64,000 bases of DNA from Chryseobacterium sp. (GTDB lineage Bacteria > Bacteroidota > Bacteroidia > Flavobacteriales > Weeksellaceae), in the NCBI GenBank assembly GCA_031277615.1, contig JAITMC010000003.1, forward strand, positions 33,170 to 97,169, written 5' to 3'. Below the pieces are notes generated by a model. That model was not told the DNA's origin. It did no database searches and worked only from the letters and a program-made list of their open reading frames with translations. The translations under genes were made by a program, and so were the position numbers. Numbering within the stretch: the first letter of the stretch is position 1; the number at the start of each line of letters is the position of its first letter. Below are positions 16,357-25,405 of the stretch, piece after piece.

Positions 16357-17007
16357 TTAAATTTTTAAAAGCTCAATTGTTCTTTCCGGGTTTTCTGTAG
16401 AAAAAACAGCGTTTCCGGCTACCAGAACATCAGCTCCGGCTTCAAAAAGCTTAGAAGCATTGTCAAGATTCACTCCGCCATCGATTTCAATAAGAGCTGT
16501 TGAATTATTGCTCAGGATAAGATCTTTGGTTTCTGCGATTTTCTTATAAGTGTTTTCAATGAACTTCTGTCCCCCGAATCCAGGATTTACACTCATTAAA
16601 AGAACCAGATCTACATCAGCAATGATATCTTCAAGCATCAGAACCGGCGTGGAAGGGTTTAAAACAACTCCTGCTTTTGCTCCTCTGCTCTGGATATGAT
16701 GAATCGTTCTGTGAAGGTGAGTACATGCTTCGTAGTGTACAGAAACAAGATCAGCACCATGATCGATGAACTCATCCACATATTTTTCCGGTTCTACAAT
16801 CATCAGATGAACATCCACAAACTTTTTAGCGTGCTGCTGGATGGTTTTCATCACTGGAAAGCCGAATGAAATGTTAGGCACAAATCTGCCGTCCATAACG
16901 TCTACGTGGAACCAGTCGGCCTGAGACCTGTTCAGCATTTCAATGTCTCTTTGCAGATTCCCGAAGTCTGCGGATAAAAGGGATGGAGCAATAAGCTTCG
17001 TTTTCAT
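16357..17007 (-). CDS. rpe: Ribulose-phosphate 3-epimerase
   Basis: A 216-residue TIM barrel interconverting ribulose 5-phosphate and xylulose 5-phosphate in the pentose phosphate pathway. Family motifs: 'IAPSLLSADF' at the N-terminus, 'WFHVDVMDGRFVPNISFG' (metal-binding His and catalytic Asp), 'DVHLMIVEP', 'LMSVNPGFGGQKF' and 'IEIDGGVNLDNA' with the second catalytic Asp. It is the last gene of a three-gene minus-strand run with the 99-residue membrane protein and the M42 peptidase. Confidence 0.97.
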   Translation of the reverse strand: MKTKLIAPSLLSADFGNLQRDIEMLNRSQADWFHVDVMDGRFVPNISFGFPVMKTIQQHAKKFVDVHLMIVEPEKYVDEFIDHGADLVSVHYEACTHLHRTIHHIQSRGAKAGVVLNPSTPVLMLEDIIADVDLVLLMSVNPGFGGQKFIENTYKKIAETKDLILSNNSTALIEIDGGVNLDNASKLFEAGADVLVAGNAVFSTENPERTIELLKI

Positions 17008-17043
17008 TTTTACTTTTTATACTTTTACTTAGATTTCTCTCTT

Positions 17044-17343
17044 TTAAAATGGATTAACAACCAGAAAATAATACAGGAAGAAACTTACCAGAAGGATAGC
17101 TTCTATGATTATTAATCTGGTATGATTAATTTTAATAATCAATAAACGGTCAATGATCAGTAGTACCAAAGGAACGATGCTGAAAATGATTAACATTTCA
17201 AGGATCATATTGTATCCCGAACCCTGTTCCGGTGGATCAAACAGTTTATATACACTTAAAAAAAGGATATAAAGGAAAAAAAGACCCGTTAAAATCGATA
17301 CAGGAGTTGGTCTTCGAACGATATGATAAAAGATGTTTGCCAT
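17044..17343 (-). CDS. Small membrane protein, unknown
   Basis: A 99-residue protein with three hydrophobic segments (about residues 15-33, 46-63 and 77-96) and a short basic N-terminus. I recognise no family. It starts one base after the stop of the M42 peptidase and ends 36 bases before rpe, so it is co-transcribed with both. Nothing in its sequence suggests catalysis. Confidence 0.7.
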   Translation of the reverse strand: MANIFYHIVRRPTPVSILTGLFFLYILFLSVYKLFDPPEQGSGYNMILEMLIIFSIVPLVLLIIDRLLIIKINHTRLIIIEAILLVSFFLYYFLVVNPF

Positions 17344-17344
17344 T

Positions 17345-18418
17345 TTAATGATATTTCAGTTTCATCTCCGGCGTGATTTTCAGAAGGGTTTCATAGATCA
17401 GCCTGATGACATTCCCTGCATCTTCCTTGGAAACCATTTCCACTGTTGTATGCATATAGCGCAAAGGTAAGGAAATTAATGCACTTGGTACCCCGCCGTT
17501 GGAATGGGCAAAAGCATCCGTATCGGTTCCGGTAGCTCTGCTGGCAGCAGCTCTCTGGAAAGGGATCTTTTTATTTTTGGCCGTATCGATGATCAGTTCC
17601 CTGATGGTATGATGAATGCTCGGAGCAAAGAATACTACAGGTCCTGCCCCGCATTTCTGGTCACCTTCTTTCTTTTTCTCAATCATCGGCGTGGTGGTAT
17701 CGTGGGTAACGTCTGTTACAATGGCAATATTCGGCTTAATGGTGTCTGCGATCATATCTGCTCCGTAAAGACCAACCTCTTCCTGTACGGAATTGGTGAT
17801 GTACAGCCCGAAAGGAAGTGTTTTTTTATTCTCTTTTAAAAGTCGCGCCACTTCAGCAATCATAAAACCTCCGATTCTGTTGTCCAGGGCTCTGCATACA
17901 AAATAACGGTCGTTCATTTCAAAGAATTCATCAGGATAGGTAATCATGCATCCTACATAAATTCCCATGTCCTCAACTTCTTTTTTGGTGACCGCACCGC
18001 AATCGATAAAGATATTCTCAATTTTAGGAGTCGGCTCATTCTGGTTGGTTCTCGTGTGGATGGCCGGCCATCCGAAAACACCTTTTACAATTCCTTTTTC
18101 TCCGTGAATATGAACTACTTTCGATGGGGCGATCGTCTGATCAGAACCTCCGTTCCGGATCACGTAGATCAATCCGTCATCCGTAATATAATTCACGTAC
18201 CAGGAGATTTCATCGGCATGAGCCTCAATAACTACTTTAAATTCCGCTTCCGGATTAATGATCCCATAGCAGGTTCCGTAATGATCCACTTCAATCTTAT
18301 CTACATAAGGCCTGATATAATCCATCCAGATTTCCTGTCCTTTGTGTTCATAACCGGTTGGTGATGATGTATTTAAATATTTTTCTAAAAATTTTACAGA
18401 TTTCTTTTCAAATTTCAT
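17345..18418 (-). CDS. M42-family metallo-aminopeptidase
   Basis: A 357-residue cytoplasmic di-zinc exopeptidase of the M42 (glutamyl aminopeptidase/tetrahedral) family. Ligands and catalytic residues are visible in order: His in 'IEAHADEISW', the bridging Asp in 'RALDNRIGGF', the Glu pair in 'VQEEVGLYGA', Asp in 'VTDVTHDTTTP' and the late His in 'RYMHTTVEMV'. Members usually form 12-subunit shells degrading short peptides. It is first in the operon with the small membrane protein and rpe, and divergent from the DUF4294 gene 51 bases away. Confidence 0.93.
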   Translation of the reverse strand: MKFEKKSVKFLEKYLNTSSPTGYEHKGQEIWMDYIRPYVDKIEVDHYGTCYGIINPEAEFKVVIEAHADEISWYVNYITDDGLIYVIRNGGSDQTIAPSKVVHIHGEKGIVKGVFGWPAIHTRTNQNEPTPKIENIFIDCGAVTKKEVEDMGIYVGCMITYPDEFFEMNDRYFVCRALDNRIGGFMIAEVARLLKENKKTLPFGLYITNSVQEEVGLYGADMIADTIKPNIAIVTDVTHDTTTPMIEKKKEGDQKCGAGPVVFFAPSIHHTIRELIIDTAKNKKIPFQRAAASRATGTDTDAFAHSNGGVPSALISLPLRYMHTTVEMVSKEDAGNVIRLIYETLLKITPEMKLKYH

Positions 18419-18469
18419 AAAAAGGAATGATTTTTGCGTTCAATTTTTGTTCTTATAAGTGTAAAAATA

Positions 18470-19174
18470 ATGAATTTTAGCAAGATTATCTGCCTTTTGA
18501 TCCTCTTTTTTGGAGTTAACGTTTTTGGCCAGAAAGATTCTATCGTTGCGAAACCGCTCAGCCAGTATCCGCCTGAGTCTTTAAAAGTGGATGAATTCGG
18601 TAATAAATATTATTACGATGAACGGCAGAAAGTAAAAGTATATGAAATCAACGGCGAACCTGTTGTCGAGCTTGATGAGCTGGTTTTGGTAAATAAGCCG
18701 AGATTTAATAATCAGCTGGATAAAAACTATTATTATTTCCTTAATAAGAAACTGTACAGGGTATATCCTCTTTTTGTAACCGCTTTGCAGCAGTACAGAG
18801 ATATCCAGGCTGATATGAATGACATGGACAGCAAGGCCAAAAGAAAATTTGTAAGAGAAAGACAAAATATGCTTGCCGATCAATATGAAAAACAGCTGAG
18901 AGATCTTACCACTACAGAAGGGCAGGTCTTTGCAAAGCTGATGAACAGGGCAACAGGTAAAAATGTCTACGAGATCATTAAAGAGCTCAGAGGAGGTTTC
19001 AGTGCGTTCTGGTGGAATATCAAAGGGAAAATGGCTGATATTGATTTAAAAGACCGTTATGATCCTCATAAAAACAGAACCGATGAATTTGTAGAATCGC
19101 TGCTTCAGTCCAACTGGAACTCAGGCTATCTGCAGCCTTATCCGGGAGCCACTGATTTTAAGGTTAAAAAATAA
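18470..19174 (+). CDS. DUF4294 secreted protein
   Basis: A 234-residue protein with a signal peptide ('MNFSKIICLLILFFGVNVFG'). The mature part contains 'YYYDERQKVKVYEINGEPV' and a basic helical middle ('KRKFVRERQNMLADQY'), consistent with DUF4294, a family largely restricted to Flavobacteriia. I chose the ATG at 18470 because it opens the signal peptide; the frame extends to a TTG at 18434. No function is known. It ends at a strong bidirectional hairpin shared with the NUDIX gene. Confidence 0.85.
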   Translation: MNFSKIICLLILFFGVNVFGQKDSIVAKPLSQYPPESLKVDEFGNKYYYDERQKVKVYEINGEPVVELDELVLVNKPRFNNQLDKNYYYFLNKKLYRVYPLFVTALQQYRDIQADMNDMDSKAKRKFVRERQNMLADQYEKQLRDLTTTEGQVFAKLMNRATGKNVYEIIKELRGGFSAFWWNIKGKMADIDLKDRYDPHKNRTDEFVESLLQSNWNSGYLQPYPGATDFKVKK

Positions 19175-19175
19175 T

Positions 19176-19210
19176 AGAAATTCCTGTAAGCTTAACTTAC
19201 AGGAATTTCT
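19176..19210. terminator. Bidirectional terminator overlapping the NUDIX C-terminus
   Basis: Perfect 15-bp stem (19176-19190 with 19196-19210) and 5-base loop between convergent genes. The stop codon and last codons of the minus-strand NUDIX gene lie inside the right arm. Confidence 0.8.
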
Positions 19211-19613
19211 CTTTTAATTTATCGAATACAATCCGGTCTATCGGCAGGGTAAAAGGGTTGTCCGGCTGGCTGATATCAATCCATTCGGTTCTTTCAATGC
19301 AGGGGTCCAGAATAAGAAAATCTTCTTCAGTCGTGATATTCACCAGATAATAGATGGTAAGAAGCTGTTCATTATCTCTGAAACGGGAAACCAGAAAATT
19401 TTCCTGGGTATATAAATGTTCTACGACTTCTATTTTTACATTCAGTTCTTCATCAAATTCGCGGTGGAGACATTCCAGAACTCCTTCGCCAAACTCCAGT
19501 CCGCCACCCGGAAATTTCATTAAAGGTTCACCGGCATACTCTTCAAATAAAGTCAGTACTTTTTTATCTTTTACAGCACAGGCATATACTCTAATGTTGA
19601 TCTTGTCAATCAT
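19197..19613 (-). CDS. NUDIX hydrolase
   Basis: A 138-residue protein with a complete Nudix box starting at 'GGGLEFGEG' and continuing through 'REFDEELNV' (about residues 36-58), so it should hydrolyse a nucleoside diphosphate linked to another group. The substrate is unknown. It is convergent with the DUF4294 gene, and its last codons sit within their shared terminator. It is not the degenerate regulatory type found near the utilization locus at 51.9 kb. Confidence 0.88.
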   Translation of the reverse strand: MIDKINIRVYACAVKDKKVLTLFEEYAGEPLMKFPGGGLEFGEGVLECLHREFDEELNVKIEVVEHLYTQENFLVSRFRDNEQLLTIYYLVNITTEEDFLILDPCIERTEWIDISQPDNPFTLPIDRIVFDKLKEKFL

Positions 19614-19863
19614 ATATATTGTTTTGTATAGCTAATGTAAGGATTTTTAACGAAGCAGAAAAGGCAAAACAGGCTAAGGAAGCGCTCCTGATTTCATGAT
19701 CTGATTTTTATTCCTTATTAATAGGTATGTATTTTAAGGAGGTTGGATGATGGATGCGGGGTGATGGGTGTTTTGGCAGTCATATAAAGATAAATGTGTT
19801 TGTATTAATTTAATCCTTGTTACTAATGATAGCCGGAAAGTTCCTCCAGCTTGAATCCTTTCC

Positions 19864-20538
19864 CTATAACTTTATAGCATTGATCATTTCTCTTTTCCCC
19901 GGAGGTCCCTGTTTTTTTTCAACCTTAAAGTTGAGTTCCTGAAGAATTCTTCTCACGCTTCCTTTGGAGGAATAGGTTGTTAATAATCCGTTAACGGCCA
20001 TTTTGTCTGAAACCATTTCAAACAGGGGCTTTTCCCAAAGGTCGGGTTGTACTCTTGCTCCAAAACAGTCGAAATAAACAAGGTTGATTTTGGGAAGTTC
20101 CGTGTCTTTCAGATCAAAAAAGTCACATTCTATCTTTTTTAAGTTGAAACCACTAATGATTTCCACTGACTTTTCCCAGTCTGCCAGATGAATTTTCTGA
20201 TAAATATTTTTAAACTCAGGGTTATCAAAAAGTTCAAAATACGCCAAATCGTTCACTTCGGTTTCATTTATGGGGTATTTTTCAAGCGAAAAATAATTAA
20301 TGACATGATTTTTGTCAGTTTTTAAATATTCATTAATTGTCACTAAAACATTCAAACCTGTTCCAAAACCGAGTTCTAAAATATTAATTTCATAATCATT
20401 TATCAAATTTAGTCCATTTTTGATAAACACATGTTCGGCTTCCTGAAGGGCCCCGTGATGAGAATGATAGTTTTCATTTAAATCATTGATAAACAATGTT
20501 TTACTTCCGTCTTTGGTCGTCTTAATCTCTCTTTTCAA
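19864..20538 (-). CDS. mnmD: tRNA (mnm5s2U34) methyltransferase MnmD
   Basis: A 224-residue SAM-dependent methyltransferase of the MnmC N-terminal family (DUF752), here free-standing without the FAD oxidase half. Motifs: the SAM-binding 'ILELGFGTGLNVLV', 'VYFDCFGARVQPDLW' and 'TYSSKGSVRRIL' with 'GPPGKREM' near the end. It makes the last methylation of the wobble uridine in tRNAs for Lys, Glu and Gln. It is divergent from ilvE, 85 bases away. Confidence 0.93.
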   Translation of the reverse strand: MKREIKTTKDGSKTLFINDLNENYHSHHGALQEAEHVFIKNGLNLINDYEINILELGFGTGLNVLVTINEYLKTDKNHVINYFSLEKYPINETEVNDLAYFELFDNPEFKNIYQKIHLADWEKSVEIISGFNLKKIECDFFDLKDTELPKINLVYFDCFGARVQPDLWEKPLFEMVSDKMAVNGLLTTYSSKGSVRRILQELNFKVEKKQGPPGKREMINAIKL

Positions 20539-20623
20539 GCTATTTTTTTGTCAAATTTACTCTAAAATTTTTATATTTAGAAAATTATGTTAAATTTGTA
20601 GAACATCGTAAAAATTTTTAAAA

Positions 20624-21694
20624 ATGATAATTCAAAAAACTGAAAACTCCAGAATTTCTACATTCGACCCGAACAATTTTTCATTTGGAAGTACTTTTAT
20701 CGATCATATGATCATTTGCGAGTATGAAAACGGAAAATGGGGTGATGTAAAATTAGTTCCTTACGGTCCGATTCCATTTACACCTGCTATGATGGGAGTA
20801 AACTATGGACAAGCTTGTTTTGAAGGGATGAAAGCGTACAAAGACAAAGATGGGCAGGTTTTCCTTTTCAGGCCTGAAAAGAATTTTGAACGTATCAACA
20901 AATCAGCAAAGCGTCTTGCAATGCCAGAAGTAACTGAAGAAATGTTTTTAGACGGGTTAAAAGCATTGGTAGATATCGACAGGGAATGGATTCCGCAGGG
21001 AGAAGGAATGTCTTTATACATCAGACCTTTGATTTTTGCTACGGAAGAAGCTTTAAAAGCGAGAGTGGCCAATAAATATATGTTCGCCATCGTTGCTACA
21101 CCGGCAAAAAGCTATTATGCAGAGCCTGTTTCCGTAAAAATCTCTGATCACTATTCAAGAGCAGCCAACGGAGGAGTAGGTTCCGCTAAGGCAGCAGGAA
21201 ATTATGCTGCGTCTTTCTATCCTACACAGCTTGCTATTGAAGAAGGCTATGAGCAGATCATCTGGACTGATGATGCTACCCACGAGTATTTCGAAGAAAG
21301 TGGTACCATGAACGTTTTTGTAAGAATCAACGATACCATCTATACACCGCCAACTTCTGAAAAGATTCTTGACGGAGTTACAAGAGACAGCTTCATTCAG
21401 CTTGCCAAGAAAAGAGGAATTGAAGTGAAAGTTGAGCCAATCGCTGTAAAAACTGTAGTTGAAGCTCAGAAAAACGGGACATTAAAAGAAGTTTGGGGCG
21501 TAGGAACAGCAGTCGTAACTACGGTATTCCAGGCTTTAGGATATAACGGAGAAAAACTTGAACTTCCGAAATTATCTGATGAAGAAAGCTATGCCGCGAT
21601 CCTTAAAAAAGATCTTGTAGACCTTCAAAACAACCTGTCTGAAGATCCGTTCGGATGGAGAGTAGTGGTAGACCATGCTTTGGAAACAGTTTAA
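20624..21694 (+). CDS. ilvE: Branched-chain amino acid aminotransferase
   Basis: A 356-residue class IV PLP aminotransferase that makes and degrades Leu, Ile and Val. Visible: 'GQACFEGMKAYK' near the N-terminus, 'YIRPLIFATEE', the PLP lysine in 'GVGSAKAAGNYAAS' and 'EESGTMNVFV', then 'PTSEKILDGVTRDS'. Its length matches the eukaryote-like bacterial BCAT type. A TAAATTTG -7 element lies at 20591-20598, and a strong terminator follows at 21716-21744. I saw no branched-chain leader peptide upstream. Confidence 0.96.
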   Translation: MIIQKTENSRISTFDPNNFSFGSTFIDHMIICEYENGKWGDVKLVPYGPIPFTPAMMGVNYGQACFEGMKAYKDKDGQVFLFRPEKNFERINKSAKRLAMPEVTEEMFLDGLKALVDIDREWIPQGEGMSLYIRPLIFATEEALKARVANKYMFAIVATPAKSYYAEPVSVKISDHYSRAANGGVGSAKAAGNYAASFYPTQLAIEEGYEQIIWTDDATHEYFEESGTMNVFVRINDTIYTPPTSEKILDGVTRDSFIQLAKKRGIEVKVEPIAVKTVVEAQKNGTLKEVWGVGTAVVTTVFQALGYNGEKLELPKLSDEESYAAILKKDLVDLQNNLSEDPFGWRVVVDHALETV

Positions 21695-21715
21695 TCAAAA
21701 CAAACTAATCATCAT

Positions 21716-21744
21716 AAAAAAAGCCGGAATTTTCCGGCTTTTTT
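21716..21744 (+). terminator. Terminator after ilvE
   Basis: Stem aaaaaagccggaa / ttccggctttttt with a very short loop and T-run. Confidence 0.85.
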
Positions 21745-21901
21745 GCTTGGTTACAGCGATTTCTGGTTAATCTGTTTAAACTTATCCGGAGGGTAATGGA
21801 AGCAAAATGATTTTTCATAATGGTAACTCGTATTTCTATCTGTACATTTCTTCATCAAGTTTTGTAATTGAATTTTGAAATGTGTATTTTCGCAACAGTT
21901 T

Positions 21902-22414
21902 ATGAGAAAATTACTCTTCATATCAGCAATCAGCCTGTTGAGCTGTAACCGGAATGCGCAGACGGCTCATCCGCCGGTGGGAGGCGTGCTGAGCCAGAAG
22001 GATCTGGATGTTTCCAAAAACAGGATGAAAAACCTGAATACCATCGAAAGAGGGCAGATTCAGGACTGGATCAGTAATCAGTCTGTGAAATATTATCCTA
22101 CACAGCTTAATTACTGGGTAACGGTAGAGGGTTTTGATCAGAGAGAAAAAAGAGCGGATGAAACGTCCATTTCTTATTCTTATGATCTGTATGATTTCGA
22201 TCAGACTAAGATCTATGACGAGCCTTTCGTAAGGAGAGATGCTAGATTCGGGCATTTTGATGAACTGAAAGCGGTAGAGAATGCTTTGCGTTTTATGCAT
22301 GATGGAGAGGAGGTAACGCTTTTGGTACCATCTTCACTGGCTTACGGAACCTTTGGAGATGAAAAGAAAATAGATAACGATATACCATTAATCATCAAAT
22401 TAAAAGCGCTATAA
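21902..22414 (+). CDS. gldI: GldI-like FKBP-type peptidyl-prolyl isomerase lipoprotein
   Basis: A 170-residue protein with a lipoprotein signal ('LLFISAISLLSC', Cys about residue 16) and a C-terminal FKBP-like domain: 'SYSYDLYDFDQTKIY', 'EEVTLLVPSSLAYGTFGDEKKI' and 'DIPLIIKL'. The helical N-terminal part ('ERGQIQDWISNQ') and the 'Y(W)VTVEGF' strand resemble GldI of Flavobacterium, a periplasmic foldase needed for gliding and type IX secretion. I start at 21902 because it opens the lipobox; a longer frame starts at 21875. It is 3 bases before the cyclophilin-FKBP gene. Confidence 0.82.
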   Translation: MRKLLFISAISLLSCNRNAQTAHPPVGGVLSQKDLDVSKNRMKNLNTIERGQIQDWISNQSVKYYPTQLNYWVTVEGFDQREKRADETSISYSYDLYDFDQTKIYDEPFVRRDARFGHFDELKAVENALRFMHDGEEVTLLVPSSLAYGTFGDEKKIDNDIPLIIKLKAL

Positions 22415-22417
22415 ATA

Positions 22418-23533
22418 ATGAAATTGTTTAACAAGAATATAATTCTGGCAGCGGCAAGTGTTTCGCTGATGAGTTGTACCCCAATTTATAAAAAAATGAA
22501 CGTAGACAAAGAAACTTTCGAAGGTCTTCATAACGGACTTTACGCAAATCTTCAGACTTCCAAAGGGAATTTGATTGTGAAGTTTGAAGACAAAAAGGCA
22601 CCTGTAACTGTGGCTAACTTTATCGGGCTTGCAGAAGGTAAAATCGACAACAAAGCTAAGGCTAAAGGAGTTCCTTATTATGACGGAACGATCTTTCACA
22701 GAGTGATCAAAGATTTCATGATCCAGGGAGGTGATCCTCAGGGAACAGGAATGGGAGATCCGGGCTATAAATTTGATGACGAGAGAAATGACCTTAAACA
22801 CACCGGAAAAGGGATTCTTTCTATGGCGAATTCAGGGCCTAACTCAAATGGTTCTCAGTTCTTTATTACTGAAGTGGCTACTCCGTGGTTAGATGGTAGA
22901 CACACCATCTTTGGGAAAGTTGTAAAAGGTGAAGATGTAATTGATGCGATTGCCAACGTTGAGAAAGGAGCTCAGGATAAGCCTAAAACAGATATCGTAT
23001 TAGAAAAAGTTTCCGTATTCAGCAAAGGGGACGAATATAAAAACTACGATGCTGCAAAAACTTTCAACGAAGGAAAAGCTAAGATCGCTGAAAACAACAA
23101 AGCTTTCATTGCTAAAGAAGAAGCTGAAAAAAAGAAAAAAGAAGAGGAATTCAAAGCTAATCAGGAGAAAATGCTGGAAAACCTGAAAGCAGGAATGCAG
23201 AAAACGGAATCTGGTCTTTACTATAAAATCACGAAAACTGCTGATGGTAAAGCTCCGAAGGCAGGTGACAACGTATCTGTACACTATGCCGGAAAATTAG
23301 TGGATGGTACAGAATTCGATTCTTCGTTCAAGAGAAACGAACCTATTGAAATTCCAATTGGAATGGGAAGAGTGATCAAAGGATGGGATGAGGGAATCCT
23401 GTTGCTTAAAGAAGGAGAAGCCGCTACTTTACTGATCCCGCCTGCAATGGGTTACGGAGAAAGAGGAGCCGGAGGGGTTATCCCGCCAAATGCATGGTTG
23501 ATCTTTGATGTTGAGCTTGTAAAAGTAAAATAA
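22418..23533 (+). CDS. Fused cyclophilin-FKBP peptidyl-prolyl isomerase lipoprotein
   Basis: A 371-residue envelope foldase joining two unrelated isomerase folds. It has a lipobox ('AASVSLMSC', Cys about 19). The cyclophilin domain (about 40-200) contains 'TIFHRVIKDFMIQGGDPQG' and 'NGSQFFIT'. A charged helical linker follows (about 215-255, Lys/Glu-rich). The FKBP domain (about 265-371) contains 'GDNVSVHYAGKLVDGTEFD' and 'PPAMGYGERGAGGVIPPNA'. It follows gldI by 3 bases, so two prolyl isomerases for exported proteins are made together. Confidence 0.93.
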   Translation: MKLFNKNIILAAASVSLMSCTPIYKKMNVDKETFEGLHNGLYANLQTSKGNLIVKFEDKKAPVTVANFIGLAEGKIDNKAKAKGVPYYDGTIFHRVIKDFMIQGGDPQGTGMGDPGYKFDDERNDLKHTGKGILSMANSGPNSNGSQFFITEVATPWLDGRHTIFGKVVKGEDVIDAIANVEKGAQDKPKTDIVLEKVSVFSKGDEYKNYDAAKTFNEGKAKIAENNKAFIAKEEAEKKKKEEEFKANQEKMLENLKAGMQKTESGLYYKITKTADGKAPKAGDNVSVHYAGKLVDGTEFDSSFKRNEPIEIPIGMGRVIKGWDEGILLLKEGEAATLLIPPAMGYGERGAGGVIPPNAWLIFDVELVKVK

Positions 23534-23551
23534 TTGAATACTTTATCATAG

Positions 23552-23577
23552 AAAAGCCGTCCGGAAGGATGGCTTTT
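23552..23577 (+). terminator. Terminator after the isomerase operon
   Basis: Stem aaaagccgtcc / ggatggctttt (one G-U), 4-base loop, T-run. Confidence 0.8.
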
Positions 23578-23637
23578 TTGTTTCCCGGATGAGCCGTATT
23601 TGCAAAAAAACATTATTTTCGTGGGTAAAATCTATAC

Positions 23638-24804
23638 ATGAAAAAAATCCTATATACTGTTCTGCTACTTTCCGGAATAACCGTTTCCGGACAGGGAAAG
23701 AAATTCTTTGAAAGTGGGGACGTAAGGCTGCAATCACTGGTAGAAAAGATCAATATGAAATATACCTATGATCTCCCTTTTGTGCAGGTAATGATCAATG
23801 GGAAGCCGTATAATTTTCTGTTTGACACCGGAGCGCCTACCGTAATTTCTTCCGCAGTTTATAAAGAACTGGGATTGCAGAAAAAACACAGCAGTAGTGT
23901 AAAGGATTCACAAAAGAATAAGCAGGAACAGATTTTTACAATTCTGCCGGAGATGACTGTAGATAAGGCAGTTTTTAAAAATGTGGGAGCTATTGTGATG
24001 GATTTCGGAACCTCTGAGTTTGGCTGTTTTAAAATGGATGGTATTCTGGGGGCAAACCAGATGGCAAAACTGGTCTGGAGAGTAGATTATAACGGGAATT
24101 CACTGGAAGCGGCAAAGAACCTGTCCCAGTTTGATTTGTCCGGTTATGATATTGTCATCCCTTTTGATCCTGAAACCCAGAAGACGCCGGTTATCAAAAC
24201 TAAAATTTTAGATAAAAATACAAAACTGACTTTTGATACCGGATTTTCAGGAAGGCTGAAAATAGGAGAGAGCCATTATGATGAAAAAAAAGCCGGCCCG
24301 GGTATCGAGGTTTACGGAACCAATTCCGTAGGGGCTTATGGTGCCGGAAAGCCTATGCCCGGACATATTTTCAGGATCCCTGAGCTGGCGCTGGGAAACA
24401 AAACCTTCGCCAATGAAATCATCAGTACGGGAAGTTCCAATCTGATCGGGAATGAATTTTTTAAAGATTTTATTTTTATCCTCGACTGGTCAGAAAGTAA
24501 GATCTATATGAAACGCATTAAAAATGAACCGGTCAAACTGGAATCTTTCGGTTTTGGATACCGTTTTATTGATGCGAAACCTACCGTAGCTTTTGTCTTT
24601 CAGGAAGAAAATTTTCCGTTAAAAATCGGGGATTCTATTATCAGTATCAATGATATAGCGCTTGATCATCTTAATCAGGAAAATGCCTGTCATTACTTCC
24701 TTAACCGGGTGGAAAAAGGTCAGAATACCATTAACCTGAAGATCAGCAGAGAAGGAAAAATGATGGAGATGAAACTGGAGAAAAAGGAGTACTTGAAAGG
24801 GTGA
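23638..24804 (+). CDS. Secreted retropepsin-like aspartic protease with PDZ domain
   Basis: A 388-residue protein with a signal peptide ('MKKILYTVLLLSGITVSG'). Two aspartyl-protease half-domains each carry a DTG: 'NFLFDTGAPTVIS' (about residue 60) and 'KLTFDTGFSGRL' (about residue 200). 'GNEFFKDFIFILDW' closes the second half. The last 90 residues look like a PDZ domain ('LKIGDSIISINDIAL'). Two DTG motifs in one chain suggest an internally duplicated, pepsin-like pair. Targets are unknown. It is monocistronic. Confidence 0.88.
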   Translation: MKKILYTVLLLSGITVSGQGKKFFESGDVRLQSLVEKINMKYTYDLPFVQVMINGKPYNFLFDTGAPTVISSAVYKELGLQKKHSSSVKDSQKNKQEQIFTILPEMTVDKAVFKNVGAIVMDFGTSEFGCFKMDGILGANQMAKLVWRVDYNGNSLEAAKNLSQFDLSGYDIVIPFDPETQKTPVIKTKILDKNTKLTFDTGFSGRLKIGESHYDEKKAGPGIEVYGTNSVGAYGAGKPMPGHIFRIPELALGNKTFANEIISTGSSNLIGNEFFKDFIFILDWSESKIYMKRIKNEPVKLESFGFGYRFIDAKPTVAFVFQEENFPLKIGDSIISINDIALDHLNQENACHYFLNRVEKGQNTINLKISREGKMMEMKLEKKEYLKG

Positions 24805-24979
24805 GTTGCGGATTGGATGCTGGGTGATGGAAGTTTCAGGGCCGGGAAAAAGAGGAATGCAACGCAGAGGATTGAAGGTGAACATATTGGTTTGGATTAA
24901 CTGAATTTTGTAATCAGTTTCCAGCTTTTACACTTTATTCCAATGAAATTCGTTTTGAATTAATGCAGTTAAAAAAATA

Positions 24980-25013
24980 AAAACCCCGCTCAAACCAGAT
25001 TGAACGGGGTTTT
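24980..25013. terminator. Bidirectional terminator
   Basis: Outer stem aaaaccccg / cggggtttt continued by tcaa/ttga across a one-base mismatch, between the convergent protease and small membrane protein genes. Confidence 0.75.
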
Positions 25014-25033
25014 TAGTAAAATAAGAATTAAAG

Positions 25034-25285
25034 TTACAGATTTCTGCCCTTGTTCATTCTTGACGTATTTATTTTTCCGGTCAGGGAACTGATAAATACA
25101 ATTCCGAAGCCCAGATAAGCCGCAAATGCGGTAAGATAAACAATTAAGCTGTTAAAGCTTGGGTTGGCAGCATAAATCACTACCGAAAAAACGGCAAAGC
25201 TCAAAAGAAGCACAAGGCTCCAGATGTGCATTTTTGCAGCATCTTCATTTCTCTTAAAAATCATTTCAAAAAAATCTCTCATCAT
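25034..25285 (-). CDS. Small two-helix membrane protein
   Basis: An 83-residue protein with a charged N-terminus ('FFEMIFKRNEDAAKMH'), two hydrophobic segments (about residues 21-40 and 47-69) and a basic tail. I recognise no named family. The start may be the second of two consecutive Met codons. A terminator follows immediately. Confidence 0.65.
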   Translation of the reverse strand: MMRDFFEMIFKRNEDAAKMHIWSLVLLLSFAVFSVVIYAANPSFNSLIVYLTAFAAYLGFGIVFISSLTGKINTSRMNKGRNL

Positions 25286-25405
25286 TAATCACTTTTTAAG
25301 GGTTATACATCTTTTTTCCGTTCTTCCATAGAACGGTCCGGAAACTATTTCCGTTTATCAACCAATGGGATATGGATCATGGTGAACCAGGCTAAGGTCG
25401 TGATC

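Noticed and set aside
20539-20623. Branched-chain leader peptide before ilvE
   Set aside because: The 85-base gap has no ORF rich in Leu, Ile or Val.
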